Shown piece by piece: positions 1 through 8,250 of a stretch of DNA of 64,000 nt; within the stretch, counting starts at the first letter, position 1, and each line of letters starts with the position of its first letter. Under the pieces are notes generated by a model. It was not told where the DNA came from. It saw only the letters and a list, made by a program, of their open reading frames with translations, and did not search any database. Source of the DNA: Acidobacteriota bacterium (GTDB taxonomy: Bacteria > Acidobacteriota > Terriglobia > Bryobacterales > UBA6623); contig JAQCLD010000004.1 of NCBI GenBank assembly GCA_027592785.1, forward strand, positions 1-64,000, read 5' to 3'. Position numbers and translations under genes: made by a program.

Positions 1-3
1 GGA

Positions 4-34
4 GTCCCTGGTCGTGTCTCGACTAGCCAGGGAC
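4..34 (+). ncRNA. Hairpin in the IS110 leader, possible part of a bridge RNA
   Basis: GTCCCTGG (4-11) and CCAGGGAC (27-34) form a perfect 8-bp stem with a 15-nt loop, about 125 bases upstream of the transposase start. Some IS110 elements encode a structured bridge RNA in the noncoding end next to the transposase. The position fits, but only one stem is visible and the element's outer end is not defined, so the RNA assignment is inference. Confidence 0.3.
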
Positions 35-159
35 CTTCTGATTCAGTTGTAGCATGGGGGTCCTAATTTCCTTGGGGAGGGGGAGTAGTTAATGGGATGG
101 TCCGCCGCCTTCACGCCCCAACGACTCGGGCGAAGAAGATAGAACGAAGGAGACGTCCC

Positions 160-945
160 ATGAATCTACACACGATCGGAATCGATTTAGGCAAGACGAG
201 TTTTCATCTGGTTGCTCTGAGCGAGCGCGGGGAGGTGGTTGTTCGGAAACGCTTCACTCGCAAGCAGTTGCTGCGCTTCACGGCAAACCGGAGCGTTCAG
301 CGGATCGGCATGGAAGCCTGCGGAGGTTCGCATTTTTTAGGCCGGGCGCTCGAGCAGCAAGGGCACGACGTGCGGCTGATTCCGGCTCAGTACGTGAAGC
401 CGTACGTGAAGACAAACAAGAGCGACTACATCGATGCGGAGGCGATCGCCGAGGCCGTGGGCCGGCCCACGATGCGCTTCGTGCCGATCAAGAGCGATGA
501 TCAGCTGGATCTGCAGTCACTGCATCGCGTGCGGGAGAGGTGGGTCATGCGGCGCACCGCAGTGGTCAACCAGATGCGCGGCTTGCTGCTCGAACGCGGG
601 ATCACCATCCGCAAGGGGCGGTGTCACCTCGAGGCGGCGTTGCCCGGGATTCTCGAAGACGCCGAGGCGAACCTATCGGGCGCCTTGCGTTTCCTGCTGG
701 CGCAGCTGAAGGTGGAGCTGGAGCAGACGGCCCAACGCATCACAGAGGCGGATGCCGGCATCGAGAGAGCGGTTCGAGAGAACGAAGCCTGCCAACGGCT
801 GGTGACGATCCCCGGCATCGGACCAGTGACCGCCACCGCCGTCATTGCGGCGATCGGCAACGGAGCAGCGTTTCACAAGGGGCGCGAGTTCGCGGCCTGG
901 GTGGGACTCGTTCCCCGGCAACGTTCCACCGGCGGCCAGCAGCGC
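160..945 (+). pseudogene. IS110-family transposase, C-terminus missing
   Basis: The reading frame encodes a DEDD (RuvC-like) transposase. The first acidic residue is in IGIDLGKTSFH, the second in GMEACGGSHF, and the last pair in NKSDYIDAEAIAEA. The C-terminal Transposase_20 region begins at IPGIGPVTATAVIAAIG and runs to VPRQRSTGGQQR. After that the frame reads through unrelated sequence (antisense to the exosortase gene) to 1203. The last part of the Transposase_20 domain, with its conserved serine region, is therefore absent and the enzyme is probably inactive. ATG 160 is preferred over the ATG at 97 because AAGGAG lies 7 bases upstream. Confidence 0.85.
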
Positions 946-2013
946 CATTACAGGAAGCAGGTAGGGCGGCGTGTCGCTTGCCTTTGGCCCGACTGCACTC
1001 GGCGGCGCTGCTTTGAGGAAGAAGGGAATACGTCCGGCGAGGGCCACAATGCCGAGCGAGACGACGGTGAATCCGATCCAACCTGCCTGAGAGTGGAAAC
1101 CTTGTACGGCGATCGCAGGCGAAAACTCAGCTCCGACAACGACCAATCCGGAGATCCGAAACGCGTTGACGATCCAAATGATCACGGCACCTATAGGAAA
1201 TAAGAGCAGCGAATGCGGGAAGCGGTGCCGGTCACGAAAGAACCACAAATAGGCCGCAAGAAATACGGTGACGAGCCCAATGCCTTCGAGTCCGGAGCAA
1301 TCTGGCGCGATTTGTACGCCGAACCCCTCGACGCGGATAGTTCTGGTTGCGGCTGTCGCCGTGACTTCGTCGTAGAAGAGGCCGAGAAGATACCGCGAGA
1401 ACTCGAAGGTTGCGGTTGCGAACGTCTCCCAGTACCTCTCAGTAAACCGCCCCGCGAGCACCGCGCTAGCGGCGACTGCCGCTCCGACCGACAATACGAC
1501 TCGACCGGATGCCAACTGCGCGGTCCAGAATCTAGGCGCAGCGATAGCACCCAGCCAAAACATCAACGTCAAAGCTACGGCCACCGCCCAGCTAATTGCC
1601 CATGGCGGATCAGCGCGAGCGTCACCGAAGACGATACGGCTGAGTGCGAAGAGGGCTCCGAAGGCTGCCAAATGACCGAGGACATAGAACCACCGCCGCG
1701 GATGCGCGTGGAAGGCGGCAACAAGACGCCGCTCGAATGAGGGGAGTCTCGAGGCGTAGACCGCGAGCAGGGCTCCGACGCCGGCGGTCAGCAGTTGGGG
1801 CAAAAGGCGAGCACGAATGAGACCTTGGGCGGGCCACCCTTCCGCGTTAGCGAGGGCCGCCCCGTCGAAGCTGAGGGTCAACAGCAGAAGTTCTGCGGGA
1901 AGGAGCCCCGCGAGGGCAACTAGCCCGAGGACGCGGGAACCGGCGTGGCCCTTTCGGGTCTCTCCGGCGGTCAACGAATCCTCCTGTTCCCCTGTTTCTT
2001 GGAGAGTCGGCAC
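931..2013 (-). pseudogene. Exosortase (XrtE-like), truncated by the IS110 junction
   Basis: This is a polytopic membrane protein with the three exosortase signatures: a cysteine in APDCSGLEGIG, an arginine in NAFRISGL, and a histidine in QGFHSQAGWIGF. Exosortases are predicted transpeptidases that process C-terminal sorting signals on exported proteins. The CSGLEGIGL and FHSQAGWI forms resemble the exosortase E type, which normally carries a second, CPBP-protease-like half after the exosortase core. Similarity ends at about PPYLLPVMALLAA (residues near 350), and the rest of the 446-codon frame is antisense to the transposase. The protease half is thus lost. Start is GTG 2013. No matching sorting-signal protein was found in the window. 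Confidence 0.75.
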
Positions 2014-2268
2014 GAGGCGATTGTACCCTGTCGTCTCGCGCGAACCCCGGAGCGTTGATGTGCCCGGCCGAGCAGCTTAACGACCTTGAGGTGGCTGATG
2101 GTGGAGCCGATGATCGAGGCGAGACGGGTGTTCAGACCCGCCGCTTACGCGGCTGGGCTCGGGTCGCGAAGGGTTTTGCGGAGTGGCGAGAGATGTGGGT
2201 TGGCGGGTTGCGGCGGTGATCTCTTGCGGCGGGTTCGGGGCGGGGCTATCCTACGGCAGGCCTCATTG
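2014..2268. other. Intergenic region between exosortase and sigma-factor gene
   Basis: The two genes diverge here. A candidate -10 box TACAAT for the exosortase strand lies at 2020-2025, but no good -35 is seen. There is a short GC-rich dyad (CCGCttaCGCGG) near 2140. The open frame that extends the sigma gene upstream to 2086 has no similarity to sigma factors. No gene is supported. Confidence 0.5.
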
Positions 2269-2829
2269 ATGCAATCTGAAACGGCGATCACGGGTCTGAT
2301 TGCGAGATCGAGCGCTGGGGACCCGGAAGCGGCGTCGAGCCTTTTTATGTTGGCTTACGATGAGCTGCGTGGTTTAGCGCGAGGGTATTTGAGGCGGGAA
2401 AGAAACGCGCAAAGCATCGAGGCGACTGGCCTGGTGCACGAGGCTTATATGCGCCTGGTCCCGAACGCCAGGGCGGACTGGAGGGATCGAGGTCACTTCA
2501 TCGCGATAGCGGCGCGGGCAATGCGTCAGGTGTTAGTTGAGCATGCGCGGGCGCGGACAGCGCAGAAGCGCGGCGGCGGGCTGGCGACGATTACGCTGAC
2601 GGACTGTCCGCTGAACATGCCGGTGAGTTTGGTTGATCTGCTGGCGCTGGACGGTGCGTTGAAGGCTCTGGCTGAACACGATTCGCGAATGGCTGAATTG
2701 GTTGAGCTGCGGTTCTTTGGCGGATTGACGTTGGAAGAAGCCGCCGAGGTTTTGGGGATTTCCATGGCCAGCGCAAAGCGTTGGTGGAAATTCTCGAAGG
2801 CTTGGCTGCAACATGAATTGGAGCCGTGA
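2269..2829 (+). CDS. RNA polymerase sigma factor, ECF type (TIGR02999-like)
   Basis: The protein has about 186 residues with region 2 (LFMLAYDELRGLARGYLRRE, then TGLVHEAYMRLV) and region 4 (ELVELRFFGGLTLEEAAEVL, then a helix-turn-helix ending in SMASAKRWWKFSKAWL). The GLVHEAYMRL and ALRRL/HARARTAQKRGGG-type segments are typical of the TIGR02999 ECF group found mainly in Acidobacteria and Planctomycetes. ATG 2269 is chosen because the family begins here; the track's extension to 2086 is low-complexity and unlike sigma factors. The stop overlaps the kinase start by GTGA, so the two are translationally coupled. In this group such sigma factors are often controlled by a neighbouring Ser/Thr kinase, which fits. 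Confidence 0.88.
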   Translation: MQSETAITGLIARSSAGDPEAASSLFMLAYDELRGLARGYLRRERNAQSIEATGLVHEAYMRLVPNARADWRDRGHFIAIAARAMRQVLVEHARARTAQKRGGGLATITLTDCPLNMPVSLVDLLALDGALKALAEHDSRMAELVELRFFGGLTLEEAAEVLGISMASAKRWWKFSKAWLQHELEP

Positions 2830-4301
2830 GCACGAATCGATTCCATCGGCTGCGGGAGTTGTTCGAGGCTGCCTCGGAACTGGCCCCGTCGGCGAGACCG
2901 GCCTTCCTAGCGGAGGCCTGCGGCGACAGCGAAGATTTGCTGCTTGAGGTGCAGTCGTTGTTGTCACTGGACCGGACGGGCAATCCTTTCCTTGAAGGGG
3001 ATTGGCCTGAACTGTTGGCGGAGGGAGCGCTGGTGGGTCCCTACCGCGTGGTGCGCGAGATTGGCCGCGGCGGTATGGGGATCGTCTATTTGGCGCAAGA
3101 CACGCGGCTTGATCGAAGGGTTGCGCTGAAGGCGTTGCGGCCGGGTTTGCAAGCGGTGGAAAAGCAGCGAGAACGGTTTCGTCGAGAAGCCGGTATGGCC
3201 GCGGGATTATCTCATCCGGGAATCGCGACGATTTACGCGCTGGAAGAGTGGGAGTCGGGACAGTACATCGTCTCCGAGTACATCGAGGGCGTCACGTTGG
3301 CGGATGAATTGGAGCGAGGCGCGGTTTCGCTTGAGGCTGTCTTGGATATCGGGATGCAAGTCTCGGCTGCCGTGGCTGCGGCGCATGAGAAGGGAGTCGT
3401 CCACCGCGACCTGAAACCGCAGAACATCATCCGCGGCACGGATGGCCGGTTGAAGATACTCGATTTTGGGTTAGCGATTGTCTGCGAGCCAGATGGCGGA
3501 GCCCACAGCCGGCTGACGGAAGCCGGAGCGTTGCTCGGTACGCCGGGCTATATGGCCCCGGAACAATTACGGGGAGAAGCGGCAGACTATCGCAGCGATT
3601 TGTTCGCTTTGGGCATTGTGCTGGCGACGGCTGCAAGCGGGCGGCATCCGTTTGCCGGAAGCACGGCGGCGGTCACGTTGGCCGCCATTTTTGCTAGCGA
3701 GCCGCTGGGCTTGGATCATTTGCAGAAGGCCTCTCCGCGATTGGAGGCGGTGATCCGCAGATGCCTGAACAAGGACTCGGCCCAACGGTTCCAGTCGGCG
3801 GTGGAGTTGCATCAGGCATTGGAGCAGGTCCAAGCGGCAGGGCTTGACGCGCCGCCGGAAGCCTTGCCTGCATCGGCCGTCGGCCAGTTAGGGATGCGTT
3901 GGTGGGTCGGCCACCAGATTGGCATCGTCGCGGCTTGCGTCTTGCTGACCGCGGCATTGTGGCAGGTCAGCGTATGGGTGCCAGATCGAGTTACGCTGTT
4001 TACTTTTATCGGGGGATTGGCGGTGGCGAGCGTGATTGTGACGCTGCGACTGCACCTGATCTTCACCTACCGACGTAACCGTTCGGCGATTTTTCGCGAG
4101 CTTACCGGCGTGACGCCGTGGGCCCGAAGGGAGGACTGGAGCTTCAGTTTATTGTTGGCTGTTGCGGGCGTGGACATCGCCGGGGAACGTCGACTGGTTG
4201 CTGCCCTGCTGCTCGGATTCGCTGCGGCTTACGCGATCGTGTTCCTGTTTGCCGAGCCGTCGACACGCTCCTCCGCGTTTGACGATGACAGTAGCGGCTG
4301 A
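2826..4301 (+). CDS. Membrane-bound serine/threonine protein kinase (PknB-like)
   Basis: A Hanks-type kinase domain spans roughly residues 70-330. Visible are the glycine loop IGRGGMGIVYLA, the lysine in VALKALRP, the catalytic loop VVHRDLKPQNII, the DFG in KILDFGLA and the substrate site GTPGYMAPEQL. The N-terminal 60 residues are the helical RFHRLRELFEAA...LLEVQSLL segment common in acidobacterial kinases. The C-terminus has three or four hydrophobic segments rather than PASTA or WD40 repeats, so it is probably anchored in the inner membrane with the kinase in the cytoplasm. GTG 2826 overlaps the sigma-factor stop. A role in controlling that sigma factor is inferred from the coupling. Confidence 0.92.
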   Translation: MSTNRFHRLRELFEAASELAPSARPAFLAEACGDSEDLLLEVQSLLSLDRTGNPFLEGDWPELLAEGALVGPYRVVREIGRGGMGIVYLAQDTRLDRRVALKALRPGLQAVEKQRERFRREAGMAAGLSHPGIATIYALEEWESGQYIVSEYIEGVTLADELERGAVSLEAVLDIGMQVSAAVAAAHEKGVVHRDLKPQNIIRGTDGRLKILDFGLAIVCEPDGGAHSRLTEAGALLGTPGYMAPEQLRGEAADYRSDLFALGIVLATAASGRHPFAGSTAAVTLAAIFASEPLGLDHLQKASPRLEAVIRRCLNKDSAQRFQSAVELHQALEQVQAAGLDAPPEALPASAVGQLGMRWWVGHQIGIVAACVLLTAALWQVSVWVPDRVTLFTFIGGLAVASVIVTLRLHLIFTYRRNRSAIFRELTGVTPWARREDWSFSLLLAVAGVDIAGERRLVAALLLGFAAAYAIVFLFAEPSTRSSAFDDDSSG

Positions 4302-4310
4302 CAGGCAACG

Positions 4311-6224
4311 TTATTCGACGTAATCAGCGATGTAGCGGCGGTGGGCCTCGGATAACGTTACGCCTTGGATGTCGACCAGCCGATCCAGGGCGGCGGGGAC
4401 TTCTTGCTGATTTCCGGTGCGAATGAGAAAGGCTAGGTATTCGCCCACGGCATAGGGTTCGGGCGCGGTGGGACGACGTTCGATGAGCTCCAGCGGGGAC
4501 CCGGCGCGGTAGGCGAGCAAGTAGGCGGCGGGACGCAGATCGGGCAGCGCTTGGCAGATCATGCTCAGGGTTTCTACGCCGCCATCGAGATCGCCGGTCG
4601 AGAGTTAGAGGTCGTCAAGGGGCCACTCGACTCGATAGGTGAAGGGCTCGACGGAGCGGGCGGCGCGGACGTATCGCAGAGCTTCGAGGGTATCCCCCTG
4701 CACCCGTGCGATTTCTGCAAGGGCAAGCCAGGCGGGAGCGGTGCGCGGATTTGCGCGGAGCACGGCCACGAAGCCTTGGCGAGCGCCGGACGCATCTCCA
4801 TCGAGTTGGCTTTGACGGGCGGCAGGGAAGAGTGCCGCTAGGCTGAGGGGAGCGAGTACGCCTCCGAGCAGTACGGTGGCTGAGCAGAGTCCGGCGGCGA
4901 GCAGGGCTGTCCCCAGCGGTTGGCGGTTGGTTGAGATGGGCTTGGTCAGTCCGAGGGCGAGCCCAAGCAGACAGGCCAGAAGCAACAGCAGAGCAGGGAA
5001 GTGAAGCACGGAGTCGGTCAGGGCGTGCAGCGCCAGGGCCCCGGCCCCGAAGACGGCTCCGAGGGCCAGGGCGCGGTGTTCGCGGTCGGCGGTGCGCTGT
5101 GCTTGGAGCAGCAGGCGAGCCAACGCAACCACCAGAGATATCGCAAATAGGGCAGCGAACCAAGGTCCGAATTCGACCGCCCACTCGATGTAGTCGCTGT
5201 GTGCCGTGTCGACGCTTTTGCGCAGGAAGTAGGGCGTCGTTCGCGCAAAGGCCCAGGGGAACGACCCGGCGCCGGAGCCGAGTGACGTGAGTGCGGCAAG
5301 GGAATCGCGCCAGATGAGCAGGCGTCCCGGGTCGCCGCCGAGGTCGTACAGTTGGCGGAAGCGCTCGAACAAAGGGCTAGCGATGGGAGTAGACAGGAAG
5401 AGGCCGCCGCAGACGAAAGCTGACAGGGCCAGCACGGCGCGTTTGTAGCGGCTCACCCGGAGCAAACTGATGGCCGCGCAGAGCAACAGGGTGTCCACGA
5501 GCAGTGCACTGCGGGACTGCGAGGCGACGATGGCGGCGAAGGAAAGCAGCGCCGTGAAGATCGACCCGATCACCAAAGCCACGCGGACTGGCGAGATGAT
5601 CGATCGCGCGGTTTGGCTGTAGGTAACGCCGATCGCTAGCCAAAGACCTGCGTTGAGAAACGCAGCGTAGTAGCCGCGGTTCAGGAAGCGTCCGTGGGCG
5701 ACCTCACCGTCGTCGAGTAGCCAGAGCCCGGCGAAGTGTTGACCAAGTCCTTCGAGCGCCTGCCAGGTTGTGATCGCCATGAGCGAGACGAGCAAACTCC
5801 ACAGGGCAATGCGCCGCGCGCTGGCGTGGCGCGCAAGAAGGAAGGCGGCGATAGCGGCGATGGCCACAACGGCGAAGCGCAGCGAGGCTTCTGGTTGGAA
5901 ACTCCAAGTGGAGGGCAGAACGACGCCGAGTTGGGCGACTTCAGATTGCAGACTCAAATTTATGGTGGTGACCCGGCGCCAAATCGATGCCGGCAGCGGC
6001 ATCGTTTGCAGCAATGGAAGCAAGCCGAAGACGACCGCGGGGTAGGCGAGAGAAATGGAGAGCGGCTGGGGGCTCGGCGTTAAACGCCAAATGAGGGCGT
6101 AAGCGATGAGCGCGAGGGAGACGGCAATAGGCGCACGGGAGTCCCCGCCTGCGACGAGGCAGGAGACGATAGCGAGGGGTACGACCACGCCTAGAAGGAT
6201 GTGGCCGAAACGAGCGAAGCCCAC
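4311..6224 (-). pseudogene. O-antigen ligase/polymerase-like protein with TPR tail, interrupted by an in-frame TAA
   Basis: The first ORF (4605-6224, 539 residues) is a polytopic Wzy_C-type protein with about ten to twelve membrane segments and the family loop RLLIWRDSL...AHSDYIEWAVEFG. It then enters a TPR-like tail (APAWLALAEIARVQGDTLEALRY). It stops at TAA 4605-4607, but the same frame continues for another 101 codons to TAA 4311 (LSTGDLDGGVETLSMICQ...), with matching composition and helical repeat character. The simplest reading is one gene of 637 codons with a single nonsense change, for example CAA to TAA. The membrane catalytic part is intact, so the shortened protein might still work. 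Start GTG 6224. Confidence 0.75.
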
Positions 6225-6266
6225 TCCCGACAGATCGACTGCGAGGGGCGGTGTCTACACAGTGGG

Positions 6267-7289
6267 CTACTTGGATTGATAGGACTTCGAGAAGCCGTTA
6301 CGCATGTTGGTCAGAGTGAACTTGCCGTCGGGCAGCACCACGGCCTTGAGCAAGTTGCCTTCGCAGTCGGCGCCGTCGCCGAGATTGGCGATCATCTGCT
6401 CAGCGGTGTTGATTTCTTTGGGCGTTCTGGTGGCGAAGTGGCCCTGCCAGATGTCTTCGAGGCGCGGGGTCGCGCGGAGGTTCTCGAAAACGGCAGCGGG
6501 GCCGCCTTTGCGAGCGCCGTTGTTGAAAACGGCGACGACGGGCTCGATGACGGCGAGAATCTGCGGGGAGTTGGAGCGATCCAGGCCGTGGTGGGTGGTC
6601 TGGTAGAGGTCGATTTTGCCGAGCATGTTGGCGGGGCAGACCAGTCCCTTCTCGTAGTTCCAAGTCAGGTCGCCTAGGTCGAGGAACGTAAAATCGCAGA
6701 ACCGCAGGACGAAGCCGACGCTTTGGTCGTTGTCGGGATCGGTGTCCGCGGCGATCGGTTCAAAGCTGGAACACGTGGGATTCGCCGCGCCGCCGCCGGG
6801 CAGGGGACTGGTGATCGACTCGCCGGCGGACTGCACGACGGTGATATCGAGGGCGCCTAGGGGGATCTTGTCTCCGGCTTTGAGCATGGTGCGTTTGCCG
6901 GCGCTGAGGTCTTCGTAGGCCTTGTAGAGGGCGGCGACGCGCGGACGATCGAGTTCAACGGACGGGCCGTGGTCCATGTAGTGCTCGATGGGAATCAGCT
7001 TGGCCAAGGCGGGCATGGCTCCGATGTGATCGCCGTGATAGTGGGTAGTGACCAGGATGTCGATCTTGCTCAGGCCCGCTGCCTTAGTCGCGGCGAGGAT
7101 GCGGTTCGCGTCGCGGTCGTCGTCCCGGCGATTGGCGGTGTCGACCAAGACCGATTCGCCGGTCGGGGCGACGATGAGCGTAGCGGCTCCGCCTTCGGCG
7201 TCAATCCAGTAGATCTCCAGGTTACCCGATGCCGCCGAGAGGACGCTCGCTGTCAGCAGTCCGAGGGTGAGAAGGGATGTCTTGATCAT
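6267..7289 (-). CDS. Secreted metallo-beta-lactamase-fold hydrolase
   Basis: A signal peptide (MIKTSLLTLGLLTASVLSAASG) precedes a metallo-beta-lactamase fold of the ComEC/Rec2-like kind. The metal-binding motif is TTHYHGDHIGAMP at about residue 80, preceded by the strand ESVLVDTANRR. Further metal ligands are likely in FLDLGDLTW and YQTTHHGLDRSNSP. It is soluble and lacks the channel part of ComEC, so a DNA-uptake role is not implied; the substrate is unknown. The length of 340 residues fits similar acidobacterial proteins. It sits between the O-antigen ligase-like gene and the rhomboid gene on the same strand, with gaps of 42 and 80 bases, and shows no functional link to either. Confidence 0.82.
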   Translation of the reverse strand: MIKTSLLTLGLLTASVLSAASGNLEIYWIDAEGGAATLIVAPTGESVLVDTANRRDDDRDANRILAATKAAGLSKIDILVTTHYHGDHIGAMPALAKLIPIEHYMDHGPSVELDRPRVAALYKAYEDLSAGKRTMLKAGDKIPLGALDITVVQSAGESITSPLPGGGAANPTCSSFEPIAADTDPDNDQSVGFVLRFCDFTFLDLGDLTWNYEKGLVCPANMLGKIDLYQTTHHGLDRSNSPQILAVIEPVVAVFNNGARKGGPAAVFENLRATPRLEDIWQGHFATRTPKEINTAEQMIANLGDGADCEGNLLKAVVLPDGKFTLTNMRNGFSKSYQSK

Positions 7290-7369
7290 GTGCGGCTACC
7301 TCGCCTCGCGTATGATATCCCAACCTTGGGATGGCTGCGACGGGCGCATGTGCGGCTGCCGACATCGGG

Positions 7370-8185
7370 CTAGAGGGCCCAAACGATGCGAGTGTAGGCG
7401 AAGGCCAGGGCCCCGGTGGCGACCAGACAGCAGACGGTGGCGGCGGTCTTCCAGAGCGACTCGATTTCGCGGTTGACTTGGCTGGATGCTGCGACCCAGC
7501 CGATCAGGAAACCGGCGATCAGGCCGCCGAGGTGAGCGTAGTTATCGATTCCGGGGATGAGCAGGCCGAAGACGGCCAAGATTAGCACCCACCGTAGATA
7601 GAACGACCAGATAATGGACTGGTTAGTGCGTTTGGCGAAGGCCATCATGGCCCCGATCAGCCCGGCAAGGGCGGCGGAGGAGCCGACGGAGGGCGAGTAG
7701 GACATCAGATAGCTAAGGTAGAAGCCTCCGACGCTTGACAGCAGGTAGATCACTAGATACCGGGCCGTGCCGAAGACGCGTTCCGTCTGGGCTCCGAGGT
7801 CGAACAGGACCCAAGAGTTCATCAGGATGTGCAGTACGCTGCCATGCAGAAAGCCGGCGGTGATGAGTCGCCACCATTCCCCGTAAACGACGATCTGGAT
7901 GCGTGATTTCGCGCCGAAGGCCTGCAAAACTTGTCCGCCAATCGTCCAGGAGCCGTCCCCGCCGAGCTTGTTGTTGAGCAGCAGCATGGCGATGAACAGG
8001 CCGAAGTTGATGGCCAAGAGGATGACGGTGGTGAAGTGCGTATCGGGAATGAAGCTGCTCAGCGGACCGGCGACCGCCTCAGCCTTGCGGCGTAAGGGAT
8101 GGAGCTCAGTTTCACAGTAAGGGCAGATGCGCTCGCTGGGCTCGACGAAAGCCCGGCAATTGGGGCACATGCGGTTGGCGGCCAT
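7370..8185 (-). CDS. Rhomboid-family intramembrane serine protease with N-terminal zinc ribbon
   Basis: Six membrane segments follow an N-terminal two-CxxC zinc ribbon (CPNCRAFVEPSERICPYC). Rhomboid hallmarks are present: HILMNSWVLFDLG after the first loop, the nucleophile serine in SVGSSAALAGLIGA (the usual GxSx motif), and the catalytic histidine in DNYAHLGGLIAGFLIG. It should cleave membrane proteins inside the inner membrane. The zinc ribbon is common among acidobacterial and other rhomboids and may aid substrate or partner binding. The 271 residues fit the family. Confidence 0.9.
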   Translation of the reverse strand: MAANRMCPNCRAFVEPSERICPYCETELHPLRRKAEAVAGPLSSFIPDTHFTTVILLAINFGLFIAMLLLNNKLGGDGSWTIGGQVLQAFGAKSRIQIVVYGEWWRLITAGFLHGSVLHILMNSWVLFDLGAQTERVFGTARYLVIYLLSSVGGFYLSYLMSYSPSVGSSAALAGLIGAMMAFAKRTNQSIIWSFYLRWVLILAVFGLLIPGIDNYAHLGGLIAGFLIGWVAASSQVNREIESLWKTAATVCCLVATGALAFAYTRIVWAL

Positions 8186-8250
8186 AAGGTTCGTTCGGAG
8201 ACTCTATCATCGGTATCGGGGTCTGGGTTTTGCAAGGCGATGAAGAGTTG

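Larger units (their letters stand above)
1..945 (+). mobile_element. IS110-family insertion sequence, truncated at its 3' end
   Basis: The left part of the window is an IS110-family element: a noncoding leader (1-159) followed by a DEDD transposase gene. Transposase similarity stops near 945, and a minus-strand exosortase gene takes over, so the right end of the element is missing. The left end may lie outside the window. IS110 elements insert without target-site duplications, so none is expected. The exact junction falls somewhere in about 928-950, where both reading frames are plausible. Whether this is a real deletion or an assembly join cannot be settled from the window. Confidence 0.8.
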
